From assembly GCA_965202915.1 (NCBI GenBank), contig OZ241847.1:682001-746000 (forward strand): a stretch of DNA of 64,000 nucleotides, in the 5' to 3' direction. Both the position numbers and the translations under genes were made by a program. Below are positions 55,223 through 63,954 of this stretch, piece after piece. The stretch comes from G965202915 sp965202915 (lineage in GTDB: Bacteria > Pseudomonadota > Gammaproteobacteria > Eutrophobiales > Eutrophobiaceae). Numbering within the stretch: the first letter of the stretch is position 1; the number at the start of each line of letters is the position of its first letter. Below the pieces are notes generated by a model, which was given only the letters and a program-made list of their open reading frames with translations, had not been told where the DNA came from and searched no databases.

Positions 55223-56689
55223 TCATTGGGTTGATTGACACCGGGTTATTTTTTCGATAATCGAGGTGGTGGAACAACCCGCCGCCAAGGGTAGGATTTT
55301 GATCTCGCCGCCGGTATTTCTTACATGCGCGGCGCCGGCAATTTGGGCTTCGGTATAGTCGCCGCCTTTTACCAGTACCGCGGGTGATACGCGGCGGATT
55401 AATTGTTCGGGTGTGTCTTCGGCAAAGGCGATCACGCCATCGACGCATCCGAGTGCGGCCAGTATCTCGACACGTTGCGATAACGGGATGATCGGTCGAC
55501 CGCGGCCTTTTAACCGGCTCACCGATTGATCGTCATTGACCGCGACCAGCAGATAGTCACCCAGTTGTTTTGCGGCGGTGAGATAATTGATATGCCCCGC
55601 GTGTAGCAGGTCGAAACAGCCGTTGGTCATAACAATTTTTCTTTGCCGTCGGCCAAGTATTCCAAGCTGTTCGTCGAGCAGGGCCAATGACCGGATATGT
55701 TTGTTGCCGGCGGGTGTGATCCGATTGATTTCATCGACACTGGCGGTGGCGGTGCCCAGTTTTTCCACGACTACGCCGGCGGCGATATTGGCAAATTCCG
55801 CGGCCTGTTCAAGTGCGTAACCGGATATTAACGCCGCCGCCAATACCGCGATCACGGTGTCACCGGCACCGGTTACATCATATACTTCGTGGGCCCGGGC
55901 CCGGAAATGCAGCGGTTGTCGATCCTTTTGTATCAGGGTCATCCCGGCTTCACCACGGGTAAGTAGTATTGCGTCTATGGAGAGTTGCCGGCGCAGGGCC
56001 TGGGCGCGGTCGATAATTTGATCGACGTCGCCGCAGGAGCCGACAACGGCCTCGAGTTCTTTTTGGTTCGGTGTGATCAGGTTGGCGCCGGTATAACGAC
56101 TAAAATCGGTGCCCTTGGGATCAATAACCACCGGTACGCCGGCGTGTTTGGCCATTTTTATAAATTCATCCACCTTAGCCAGACTGCCTTTGGCGTAATC
56201 GGACAGGATCACAATATCGGCGTCGCCAAGATTGTGACGATAGGCGTCCAACAGTTTTGTGGAATCGGTAATATGGGGTTCTTCTTCGTAATCGAGCCGC
56301 AATAACTGTTGATTCTGGCTCAGCACGCGCAGTTTGGTCAGGGTGGGAGAGTTCAATTGGCGGCTGAATTGGCAAGCGACTCCGATTGCGGTCAAGCGCT
56401 CGGTCAACAGATCGGCGGCCTGATCGTCGCCGGTGATCCCCAGCAATTTGACCTGTACCCCGGTGGCACACAGGTTTTGGGCGACGTTACCGGCGCCGCC
56501 GGGCCGGTCTTCGCTGTTTTGCACCCGCACCACCGGCACCGGGGCTTCGGGTGAAATACGGGAGGTCTCGCCATGGATATAGCGGTCGAGTATGATATCG
56601 CCCACGACTAATGCTGACGCCGAGGTTGTGGGTGTAAATAGCGGTGTTTGCATGGACTGAGGATCATACTGGCTATCAATCATAATCAA
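55223..56689 (-). CDS. hldE: bifunctional heptose 7-phosphate kinase / heptose 1-phosphate adenylyltransferase
   Basis: Makes ADP-heptose for the lipopolysaccharide core. The N-terminal PfkB-type kinase (VVGDIILDRYIHGETSRISP, ERPGGAGN-like DRPGGAGNVAQNL, DVTGAGDTVIAVLAA) is followed by a cytidylyltransferase-like domain (MTNGCFDLLHAGHINYL, AVNDDQSVSRLKG). 488 residues from the ATG at 56689; an ATG at 56653 would remove 12 poorly conserved residues and is an alternative start. Confidence 0.95.
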   Translation of the reverse strand: MIMIDSQYDPQSMQTPLFTPTTSASALVVGDIILDRYIHGETSRISPEAPVPVVRVQNSEDRPGGAGNVAQNLCATGVQVKLLGITGDDQAADLLTERLTAIGVACQFSRQLNSPTLTKLRVLSQNQQLLRLDYEEEPHITDSTKLLDAYRHNLGDADIVILSDYAKGSLAKVDEFIKMAKHAGVPVVIDPKGTDFSRYTGANLITPNQKELEAVVGSCGDVDQIIDRAQALRRQLSIDAILLTRGEAGMTLIQKDRQPLHFRARAHEVYDVTGAGDTVIAVLAAALISGYALEQAAEFANIAAGVVVEKLGTATASVDEINRITPAGNKHIRSLALLDEQLGILGRRQRKIVMTNGCFDLLHAGHINYLTAAKQLGDYLLVAVNDDQSVSRLKGRGRPIIPLSQRVEILAALGCVDGVIAFAEDTPEQLIRRVSPAVLVKGGDYTEAQIAGAAHVRNTGGEIKILPLAAGCSTTSIIEKITRCQSTQ

Positions 56690-56713
56690 AGTAAAATCTG
56701 TAAGGTTTAAAGA

Positions 56714-57466
56714 ATGCCTGGGATTATTTCGAGATTTAATATGCCATTTATATGGTCTGCCTGCATGTTTTATCTGTTGTCGGTCGGTTCACCGGCACAG
56801 GCCGGGCCGATTCTGCCCGGCTTTTTTGAGGCCGATTACAGTTTGTTTCATCAAGGCTTAAAGATAGGGGAAATGCACCGCTCGTTTCACCAAACCGGCG
56901 ATGGTTACGTGTTTTATTCGGAATTTAAGACAACCGGGCTGATATCGTTGTTTAGAAAGGATCATGTGATTGAGGAATCATATTGGCTGGTGCACGATGC
57001 GGAATATCGTCCGTTGCGCTATCGCTACCGACAAAGCGGCGGCAAAAAACCGCGCACAAGCGATATTGATTTCGATTGGCGGCAACAACAAATCACCAAC
57101 CGAGTCGGAACCACCATCCGGCATATGCCGACCGAGGACGGCATGCTCGATCCGTTGCTCTACCAATTGGTGATTATGCGTGATTTAAATCAGGGCGTCA
57201 TCCCCAGATTATATACGCTGGTCGCTGATGACGGCAGGATTAAAACCTATCATTTTAAATACCGTGGACGGGAAACGGTGGATACCCCGGCGGGGCGGTT
57301 TGAGACGATTAAATTGGAACGACACAGGCCGGACAGCAAGCGTATGACCCTGTTCTGGTGTGCAACCGGCGCCGACCACGTGCCGGTCAAGCTGGTGCAC
57401 GTGGAAAAGGACGGCAGTAAGACCGTGGCAAAATTGACCGGTCTCAAAACCGATTTTGAAGATTAG
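56714..57466 (+). CDS. DUF3108 periplasmic protein
   Basis: 250 residues; a signal peptide (about residues 10-31, ending SPAQA) and the DUF3108 pattern: FFEADYSLFHQGLKIGEMHR, GLISLFRKDHVIEESYW, PLLYQLVIMRDL and a C-terminal PVKLVHVEKDGSKTVAKL. Function of the family is not established. It is divergent from hldE (24 nt) and overlaps dsbC tail to tail by 4 nt. Confidence 0.85.
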   Translation: MPGIISRFNMPFIWSACMFYLLSVGSPAQAGPILPGFFEADYSLFHQGLKIGEMHRSFHQTGDGYVFYSEFKTTGLISLFRKDHVIEESYWLVHDAEYRPLRYRYRQSGGKKPRTSDIDFDWRQQQITNRVGTTIRHMPTEDGMLDPLLYQLVIMRDLNQGVIPRLYTLVADDGRIKTYHFKYRGRETVDTPAGRFETIKLERHRPDSKRMTLFWCATGADHVPVKLVHVEKDGSKTVAKLTGLKTDFED

Positions 57467-58173
57467 CGTCGGGCCTGGTCGATCAGTTCCTGGGGCGGCA
57501 TATAGCCCGGCAGGTTTCTGCCATCCTGCAGGTAAATCGCCGGCGTACCGCGAACGCCCAGGGTTTGTCCGAGTACATATTGTTCGGCGACCGGATGATC
57601 GCATTGTTGTTGTGCAAATTTCTGATTATTTTTGGCGTCGGTCATCGCCTGTTGTCGGTCGGCGGCACACCAAACCGCGCCCATTTCCCGCCCCGTATCT
57701 GAATTCGGGCCGGCCCTGGGGTACGCCAGATAACGAACCGCAATTCCGCCTTTATTTAACTCGGGCACGTCCCAGTGTAATTTTTGACAATAGCCGCAAT
57801 CAATGTCGGTAAACGCGTATATGACATGATCCGGTTCATCGGGGGCAAATTCAATATAATCATCCCGGCTTAATTGTTGCAGTACCCCGGCCCGGGCCGA
57901 TGAACGCACTGATTCGGTCAAATTATCGCGGCTGTTCAAATCAAACAGCTCCCCCTGGAAGGCAAAGCGACCGTTACCGCTAATGTACAATACATCGACC
58001 CCCATCAGGACCTGGTAAATATCCTGTATCGGCGTGGGTTGAATGGAGTCGATCTGAACTTCCGGCAGCAGCTTTTGGAGGCCGGCAATAATGTCATTAT
58101 GTGCCTGATCCGCGGATAATACCGGTGCGGCCATTGTTGTCAGTAGCAATACTATGCCATGAAAATATTTCAT
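57463..58173 (-). CDS. dsbC: thiol:disulfide interchange protein DsbC
   Basis: Periplasmic disulfide isomerase. From ATG 58173 (GGAG 8 nt upstream) 236 residues: signal peptide (MKYFHGIVLLLTTMAAPVLS), N-terminal dimerisation domain, and a thioredoxin-like domain with TDIDCGYCQKLH (active-site CGYC), a second cysteine pair (AVWCAADR, QQCDHP) and the cis-Pro loop GVRGTPAIYL. A TTG at 58185 is less likely. Confidence 0.92.
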   Translation of the reverse strand: MKYFHGIVLLLTTMAAPVLSADQAHNDIIAGLQKLLPEVQIDSIQPTPIQDIYQVLMGVDVLYISGNGRFAFQGELFDLNSRDNLTESVRSSARAGVLQQLSRDDYIEFAPDEPDHVIYAFTDIDCGYCQKLHWDVPELNKGGIAVRYLAYPRAGPNSDTGREMGAVWCAADRQQAMTDAKNNQKFAQQQCDHPVAEQYVLGQTLGVRGTPAIYLQDGRNLPGYMPPQELIDQARR

Positions 58174-58322
58174 TGAGGTCTCCAAAGTAAAAGCGATTCC
58201 GTATTTAAGACAGCAGTTGTAAACCGGCGTTCCCGACGATATCGATTAAAAGCCGAGGCATATCGGAATATTACGCTATAATATTACCATAATCAAGGCT
58301 GGCAGGTTGGTGCAATCCAATG

Positions 58323-58565
58323 ATTAAGGGGTCAGGTCTTGCCTTTTGCTTTTCGGCATTTTGAATGTTAAGAGCCGAACAGTTAATAAGAAAGGGATAC
58401 TGAATGGCCAAGCCGCTAAGAGTAGAATTCGCTGGTGCGTTGTATCACGTTATATCTCGAGGTGATCGACAGAAAAATATTTACGAAAGTCGCGCTTTCT
58501 TTGGCTTGCATTATACGAGAGTGAGCCGGATTATTAAAAAAGCAAAAAGAAAGACTTGACCCTGC
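58323..58565 (+). mobile_element. internally deleted RAYT/IS200-like mini-element with inverted ends
   Basis: Left end GGGGTCAGGTCTTGCC... and right end ...GACTTGACCC are inverted repeats over about 25 bases with three mismatches. Between them lie the 81-base leader and a transposase reduced to its two tips. The leader plus start is repeated in direct orientation at 63874-64000. It marks the left edge of the AT-rich island. Confidence 0.75.
58404..58559 (+). pseudogene. REP-associated (Y1) transposase, internally deleted
   Basis: 51 codons: MAKPLRVEFAGALYHVISRG, the standard N-terminus of REP-associated tyrosine transposases, jumps after RQKNIYESRA to FFGLHYTRVSRIIKKAKRKT, the C-terminal helix-turn-helix end. 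The HUH and catalytic Tyr region between them is missing, so the protein cannot transpose, but the reading frame across the deletion is kept. Confidence 0.85.
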
Positions 58566-58569
58566 AAGG

Positions 58570-58602
58570 GTTTGTTTTGTGCTTGAATAGCACAAAACAA
58601 AC
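58570..58602. repeat. perfect 13-bp inverted repeat
   Basis: GTTTGTTTTGTGC, 7-nt loop, GCACAAAACAAAC. It has no T run, so a terminator is unlikely. It borders the mini-element and the first attC-like sequence. Confidence 0.6.
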
Positions 58603-58638
58603 ACCGCTACGGCATGCCGGTTAACGGCGACGTTATAC
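58592..58638 (+). repeat. attC-like remnant 1
   Basis: ATGCCGGTTAACGGCGACG followed by GTTATAC resembles the right half of integron attC sites, with CGGC/GCCG and CCG/CGG pairing around it; the left 7-mer is poor. The degenerate core sequence makes this tentative. Confidence 0.4.
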
Positions 58639-58660
58639 ACAAAACCAGTTCTAAAATAGT

Positions 58661-58810
58661 TTGAAGCTATCGAAAAATAAGAATGTTGATGAATTTCTTG
58701 CAGATATTATTTCAGTCTCCTTGCTTAAATCAGAAATAATAGAGTTAATTAGAGAAATACTTTTCTGTTTTAAGTCAAATTTAGAAACCGCCGCTGAGCT
58801 TGGTCGGTGA
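58661..58810 (+). pseudogene. possible small cassette ORF or gene fragment (49 codons)
   Basis: An AT-rich frame from TTG 58661 reads LKLSKNKNVDEFLADIISVS and then LLKSEIIELIREILF, ending in TGA inside the next attC-like sequence. It has no ribosome site and is bounded upstream by TAA, so it looks like the tail of a lost cassette gene. Composition is amphipathic helix-like; no family recognised. Confidence 0.3.
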
Positions 58811-58812
58811 CA
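58785..58812 (+). repeat. attC-like remnant 2 (right half)
   Basis: CCGCTGAGCTTGGTCGGTGAC matches the right arm of the full attC at 63109-63167 (CCGCTGAGTTTGGTCGTTAGG) with few changes, but the left arm is absent. It lies just before the large two-gene cassette, where a cassette junction is expected. Confidence 0.45.
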
Positions 58813-58834
58813 TGTCAAGAGAGGAGGATAGTAA

Positions 58835-60703
58835 TTGTCAAAACAAATTATAGCGATAATTGGAAATGCCGATATCGAAAATGATATCGAGAAACAAGAA
58901 ATATCTTGTGAATTAGGGCGACTAATTATTGATAATGGCTTCGCATTGGCAACAGGAGGTCTGGGCGGGGTAATGGAGTATGCTTCAAAAGGAGCAAAAT
59001 CATCAAAAAACTACAATAAAAATTCAAATTCAATAATCGGGATTTTACCTGATTACGATTCAGAAAGTTCAAATGAACACATTGACATCGCTATACCCAC
59101 TGGTGTTGGACTCGCTCGAAATTTAATACTGATTAGTATGGCAAATGCTGTCGTTGCAGTTGGCGGAGGTTCAGGAACATTAAACGAAATTTCGGCAGCT
59201 TGGCAGATGCAGAAGTTAATTATTGGTCTAAAAGTGAGGGGTTGGAGTGGAAAATTATGTGGCAAATCTTTGGATGATAGAAGAGATGATATTGTCTTTT
59301 GTGCCAAAAATGCAAAAGAAGTAATTGCAATACTAAAGGATAAATTACCGAATTATCAACGGAAATTTAAAGGAGTTGGCAGTCCAAAAATAGGAAAAGA
59401 TAAAGCCAAAAAAATTATCATAAGTCATTTCAAAACGGATAGTAATCTTTTCTTTTTAGGTCAAGGGACAGAAGGCTCTGTTTTTACTGACAAAGAATAT
59501 GTGTACAAAGTTATTTCTCAAACTGAACAACCCTTGGAGTTATATTGGAAATTGCTTTCTATGTCAGAAAAGATTCATGAGCAAAACAATATCTTAGGAT
59601 TACCAAAATTTAAAGTATCTTTTTCAGACAATAATATTTTTATTAAATACAAATTTAAAAAAACACGTGCTTTAATGGCTAAAAATCAAGTAGCAATAAG
59701 TATTGATAAATTTATTGCTCTACTTAAAGAATTTTATAAAATAGGTTGGTCTTTAGTTGACTTCAAACCAAAGAATTTGCAATTAACAAAAGATGGAGAT
59801 TTGCTTTTAATTGATATTGGAAAAAGCCTTTTACCTATTTCTGATTATTTATTCAAAAGCATGTGTCGCAGAGCCTTTGTTAGCTACAAATTACAAGATA
59901 AGATAACAAAAGTACAAGAATATAATAAATATCTTTCCTCTGTTAATGAAGAAGAAGATTTTTCTTTAATGACAGAATTTGGCTTATCAGAAAGTGAATT
60001 GAAAGCGGAGTTTGATAAGTTCTATGACAAGGTTTTAATCATAGACAAAAAGGAGGTTTTAAATCCAATTATTAGAGATATTTTCCAAAATAACATTAAG
60101 GCAAAAAATGTTTTAGACTATGGTTCGGGTTACGGCGATATGTCTAAACTTTTGTTTGACCTGAATTTATCTGTAACTGCTTATGAGCCTGATAAGAAAA
60201 TTGTAGATAGATACAAGGATAAATACTATCGAGGTATTGATATTTTGGATTCCCAGCAATTAAAGCAATTAATTACAGAAAAAAAGACATTTGACGGTGT
60301 TTTATGTTCTTTAGTTTTGTGCGATAATTTGGCAAAAACCAAGCAAGAACGATTAGATAGCATAGAACAAATCATGACGGATGTAACTGCACTTTCAAAT
60401 AACCATATCGTTATGGTTATTTGCAATCCTTTATATACATATCAACCATACTCTACATTACAAGAACGAATATTACCAGATAATTTTATCTATACGAAAG
60501 AGACGGAATTTAAAAAAGAAATATACTCATCAGGTAAAAAACGTGTTGATATTCATAGACCATTGTCTTTTTACGAAAATCTATTTGACAGATACCATCT
60601 GGAAATCCAAGAAATTATACAAACCAACGATAAACAACAAACCAACGGACTCAAAAACTCTGATTTTATGATCTTTTTTCTTAAAAAGAATAATAAAGTA
60701 TGA
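58835..60703 (+). CDS. SLOG-kinase-methyltransferase fusion protein of unknown function
   Basis: 622 residues in three parts. (1) 1-170: SLOG/LOG-like Rossmann domain of the TIGR00725 / cluster-4 type, with ATGGLGGVMEYASKGAK (39-55) and VGGGSGTLNEISAAW (109-123), expected to bind a nucleotide or nucleotide-derived ligand. (2) about 205-345: protein-kinase-like, with Gly loop LGQGTEGSVF, Lys in YKVI (225), catalytic loop LVDFKPKNLQL (Asp309) and LIDIGKS (Asp327) in place of DFG, so probably active. (3) about 405-620: class I SAM methyltransferase, motif I NVLDYGSGYGD and acidic E451. TTG start with GAGGAGGA 6 nt upstream. It overlaps the next gene by 4 nt. Very AT-rich and inside a cassette array; target unknown. 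Confidence 0.8.
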   Translation: MSKQIIAIIGNADIENDIEKQEISCELGRLIIDNGFALATGGLGGVMEYASKGAKSSKNYNKNSNSIIGILPDYDSESSNEHIDIAIPTGVGLARNLILISMANAVVAVGGGSGTLNEISAAWQMQKLIIGLKVRGWSGKLCGKSLDDRRDDIVFCAKNAKEVIAILKDKLPNYQRKFKGVGSPKIGKDKAKKIIISHFKTDSNLFFLGQGTEGSVFTDKEYVYKVISQTEQPLELYWKLLSMSEKIHEQNNILGLPKFKVSFSDNNIFIKYKFKKTRALMAKNQVAISIDKFIALLKEFYKIGWSLVDFKPKNLQLTKDGDLLLIDIGKSLLPISDYLFKSMCRRAFVSYKLQDKITKVQEYNKYLSSVNEEEDFSLMTEFGLSESELKAEFDKFYDKVLIIDKKEVLNPIIRDIFQNNIKAKNVLDYGSGYGDMSKLLFDLNLSVTAYEPDKKIVDRYKDKYYRGIDILDSQQLKQLITEKKTFDGVLCSLVLCDNLAKTKQERLDSIEQIMTDVTALSNNHIVMVICNPLYTYQPYSTLQERILPDNFIYTKETEFKKEIYSSGKKRVDIHRPLSFYENLFDRYHLEIQEIIQTNDKQQTNGLKNSDFMIFFLKKNNKV

Positions 60704-63114
60704 GTTCAACCAAGCCAAACACGAATCCAATAATTGTAATAATTGCTACAAGTTTTGCAAGAACTACTCTACTACTTGAGCGTTCTTTAAAATCTGTGTA
60801 TCGGCAAATTAATATCAATCCACATCAAATTTACATTGTTGACGATAACCCAATAAATAGTGATAGCCTCCATTCAGATGAATACTTCAAAATAAAAAGT
60901 GGGATCAGGGCTTTGAGGCAAGAAACATTAAAACCCAGATTTGAAGAATTTAAACTCCAAAAGAAAAGATATCACCTTAAATTTGAAAATTTTTTCCATA
61001 CTAATTTAATTCAAAACACACGAACTAAAGGATTCTCTGGTACAGGTGCTTGGAATACCGCAGCATTTAAAGCATTGCGTTACTCAGGAAAAAACTACTA
61101 CCTTGCCTTTCTTGATGACGATGATGAGTGGAAGGAAAATTATTTAGAAACTCTTTATAAGAGCGTAACGGAATCTAAAAAGAAAATAGTTAAAGAGAAA
61201 ATTGAAACTATCGCATCGATTACCGGAATTACAAGAATTGAAAAAGACGAAACAATCGAGGTCAAAGTAAAAGAAGAAGATATTACAAAAGAAAAGTTCT
61301 TTATTGAAAATCCGGGACTACAAGGTAGCAACCTTTTTATTGATCTCAAAACATTCTGGTCAATTGGTGGCTTTGATGAAAGTCTCAAAAGTGTAACTGA
61401 CAGAGATTTTGGAATTAGACTGGTAGAATATCTAAAAATTAACGATTCAAAAAGAATAGTTACCATAGATGATGTTTTAGTCAATCATTATGCGACTTCA
61501 AAAAATAGAGTTACCTCTACCCCTGAAAATAAGAAAGAAGGTTTAGATACCTTTTATCATAAGTATTTACATCAATTTCCAAAAAATATACAAGAACAGT
61601 CGTTAAAGCGAGCTAAAAAACTGTTTAACTATTCTATTCCTGAAAATACTAAAATTCAAAACGAGAATTCTGCAAAAATAGAGAAGAGAGTAGATAAAAA
61701 AGATATTAAACCGTTTCATTTAATGATTGGGACAATTTCAGATAATACAAAAAACTTAAAAGAATTATTTAAATCGTTCCTTGCTCTATACCAACGTGAC
61801 TTTCCCTGTATTCTTGATTACAGGTTTTTAATTTTAGAAAATACTGCTGATGAATATGAAATAAGACCGCTTATAAATTATTTTGTGTCAGAAAAGAAAA
61901 TTAATGCTGAGATCATTAAACATGACTCAAATGGCCGTCTCTCTATCTCAGAGAGTAGAACAATCCTACAACAAAAAGTGTATGAAAGAGGAAAAGAGTT
62001 ATTTAAAAATAATTTTATTGCGTGGATAATTGATGATGACCATTTGTTTAAGATGGACACTAAAAACGACACTGAAATACCTTATTACTTTGAAACAATT
62101 TTAGAACATTCTAATCGCGGAATTGATGCAATTTTTGGTCAAATCTCTGATGCGCCACCTTTACCATTTTTAAGCACTTTGCGAACACAGTTGATAGACT
62201 TCTACTACAACCTGACTTATTTTGCCAACTGTAAGCCAAATGAAAAGTTTGAACTAAATGAACTGCAAAAACAAAGTATTGAAAGAGAGGAATTTTATTA
62301 TGACCTATCAAATACAAATTTTCAACATCTTGAATATCCATATTATTTAAACCAAGAAAACAATATAAACTTTGAAGCTTTTAAAGAATTTTTACAAAAT
62401 ACAGCAAAATTATCAGATGGAATAAATGTTTTTAGAAAGCTGACATATAGAATTGAAGAGATTGGCAAAACAGAAAAGGAATGCTCAATTTATCGAGGTG
62501 GAAATACTATAATCTATAGTCCTAAACTATTGCTAACACCCAATTATGCACCGCAAAAAGAATATAACAGACGCAGTGACTTTAATTGGGCTATTATCAA
62601 CAGAAATATTTATGGCTATATCATGCACGAAATAGTACTACCCTTGAAACACGATAGAGAATTACAAGAAACATCGTTAATAATTAATAAAGAGAAACTA
62701 AAAGCAGACATTGAAGGACTGATATTTTATAGACTTCTAGACGAAATTTTGACCAAAGATGACTGGAAAACTAAAAAAAATATAAGAAAAAACTTGGAAT
62801 TTTACAATCAGCTAAAAAGAAAAGCTTTTATAAGAATTAAGATTAATAATTACAGAATCCAGTCATTAATTGATTTGATTCTAGAAATAATAGGAGATGT
62901 GAAATATTGGTGGTTTAAGAATACATTTAGGAAAGAATTGGATTACCATATCCAGAAAAATATATTTGCTTTAGAGATTTTAAAATTTGAATTTGGAAAA
63001 CGAAAATTACAGAGATTTATGCAAGACTTAGAAAAAGACATTAAAATAGATGATTGTTATGTAAGTAAGGTTATAGCGGAAATAGAAGATATAGAAAAAA
63101 GTGGAAATGTATAA
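60700..63114 (+). CDS. double GT2-like glycosyltransferase
   Basis: 804 residues with two nucleotide-sugar transferase-like halves. First (about 8-290): IIVIIATSFARTTLLLERSL, VDDNP, the DxD-type FLDDDDEW (137-144), GLQGSNLFI and SIGGFDESLKSVTDRDFG, all GT2 features. Second (about 335-560): FHLMIGTISDNTKNLKELFK and WIIDDDHLFK (about 442-451), a second DxD-like site. The C-terminal 240 residues are helical and charged. No signal or membrane segment is seen, so it acts in the cytoplasm. Translational coupling (ATGA) to the SLOG-kinase-methyltransferase gene suggests joint action, perhaps on a sugar-bearing cell or phage component; this is inference. The stop codon lies within the attC site. Confidence 0.75.
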   Translation: MSSTKPNTNPIIVIIATSFARTTLLLERSLKSVYRQININPHQIYIVDDNPINSDSLHSDEYFKIKSGIRALRQETLKPRFEEFKLQKKRYHLKFENFFHTNLIQNTRTKGFSGTGAWNTAAFKALRYSGKNYYLAFLDDDDEWKENYLETLYKSVTESKKKIVKEKIETIASITGITRIEKDETIEVKVKEEDITKEKFFIENPGLQGSNLFIDLKTFWSIGGFDESLKSVTDRDFGIRLVEYLKINDSKRIVTIDDVLVNHYATSKNRVTSTPENKKEGLDTFYHKYLHQFPKNIQEQSLKRAKKLFNYSIPENTKIQNENSAKIEKRVDKKDIKPFHLMIGTISDNTKNLKELFKSFLALYQRDFPCILDYRFLILENTADEYEIRPLINYFVSEKKINAEIIKHDSNGRLSISESRTILQQKVYERGKELFKNNFIAWIIDDDHLFKMDTKNDTEIPYYFETILEHSNRGIDAIFGQISDAPPLPFLSTLRTQLIDFYYNLTYFANCKPNEKFELNELQKQSIEREEFYYDLSNTNFQHLEYPYYLNQENNINFEAFKEFLQNTAKLSDGINVFRKLTYRIEEIGKTEKECSIYRGGNTIIYSPKLLLTPNYAPQKEYNRRSDFNWAIINRNIYGYIMHEIVLPLKHDRELQETSLIINKEKLKADIEGLIFYRLLDEILTKDDWKTKKNIRKNLEFYNQLKRKAFIRIKINNYRIQSLIDLILEIIGDVKYWWFKNTFRKELDYHIQKNIFALEILKFEFGKRKLQRFMQDLEKDIKIDDCYVSKVIAEIEDIEKSGNV

Positions 63115-63167
63115 CAAAGTACTCCAGCGGACTGGCTACCGCCAGCCGCTGAGTTTGGTCGTTAGGC
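63109..63167 (+). repeat. integron attC recombination site 1
   Basis: 59 bases from GTATAAC to GTTAGGC (consensus RYYYAAC...GTTRRRY). The inner arms CAGCGG-A-CTGGC and GCCAG-CCGCTG pair over 11 bp with a single extrahelical A and a TACC loop, the folded form recognised by IntI integrases. It follows the GT2 gene stop as expected for the 3' end of a cassette. Confidence 0.8.
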
Positions 63168-63212
63168 TTTTAATCAAAACAACACATCTTCATTATGAGG
63201 AAAATGTAATAA

Positions 63213-63614
63213 ATGAATTATGATGTAATTGCATTAGCATGTGAGCAGTTAAGTTATCGAGACAAACTCCGTCTTGCACAACTTTTGATTCAAACAGCAA
63301 GAAAAGAAGAAGAGAACGAAAACCCTGAAACACGGGTAAAGTCTCAACCAAAGAAAGAAGTTAAGGCTCAGCCAAGCAACAACACTCCAAAACCACAAGT
63401 TGCTACATCACCAAGTAATTCAGAAACAATTTCGTATGTTATTGAGCGTATTTCAAAGTTAAAACCAGTAAAGAAAAAATCATTATCAAACTCAATAAAA
63501 GCTATGTTTCAGTTCCAAGGCGGCATATCTGAGCAAGATCTAAGTAAAATCATAAATGAACTGCAAAAAAGAAAGTTCATAAAGCTGGAAAACAATAACA
63601 TAACCTATCTCTAA
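63213..63614 (+). CDS. cassette protein of unknown function with possible winged-helix C-terminus
   Basis: 133 residues lying exactly between two attC sites. The N-terminal helix CEQLSYRDKLRLAQLLIQTA resembles the start of small antitoxin-like proteins; a polar Pro/Gln/Ser linker (about 45-75) follows; residues about 90-133 (LSNSIKAMFQFQGGISEQD, INELQKRKFIKLENNNITYL) look like a small winged helix. No family identified. GAGGA lies 11 nt before the ATG. Confidence 0.65.
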   Translation: MNYDVIALACEQLSYRDKLRLAQLLIQTARKEEENENPETRVKSQPKKEVKAQPSNNTPKPQVATSPSNSETISYVIERISKLKPVKKKSLSNSIKAMFQFQGGISEQDLSKIINELQKRKFIKLENNNITYL

Positions 63615-63626
63615 TTCAGAGTTTTA

Positions 63627-63681
63627 GCCTAATAAAAAAATCCAAGTGACGCCTACAGCGCACCTGATTTGGGCGTTATGC
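63627..63681 (+). repeat. integron attC recombination site 2
   Basis: 55 bases from GCCTAAT to GTTATGC. Arms GTG-A-CGC and GCG-CAC pair with one extrahelical A and a CTACA loop; CCAA/TTGG extend the stem. It starts 13 nt after the stop of the 133-residue gene. Confidence 0.75.
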
Positions 63682-63702
63682 GAATTACTAGGGGGTCTTG
63701 TT

Positions 63703-63954
63703 TTGAATCTGGCATTTGAAGTGAAGTACTCTGCCGAAATTGGGTTGCTTAGTGACCTGTATGGCAATGAGGTGATCGCGAGAAATCTCCCGCGGGTGAA
63801 AAAGATATACGAATACACGAAACGCATGCAGCCGGACTTCGGCAAGCTGCGCTTGCCTCAGCCGCTGATGCGAATTAAGGGGTCGGGTCTTGCCTTTTGC
63901 TTTTCGACATTTTGGATGTTCAGAGCCGAACAGTTAATAAGAAAGGGATACTGA
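63703..63954 (+). pseudogene. cassette gene cut short by the right-hand transposase element
   Basis: TTG at 63703, 7 nt after AGGGGG, opens a frame reading MNLAFEVKYSAEIGLLSDLY then GNEVIARNLPRVKKIYEYTK. From about residue 58 the frame runs into the repeat element (GLAFCFSTFW...), so the native C-terminus has been replaced. Higher GC than the neighbouring cassette. Family not recognised. Confidence 0.45.

Noticed and set aside
58570..58602. Perfect inverted repeat as a terminator
   Set aside because: AT-rich stem without a following T run on either strand; listed only as a repeat.
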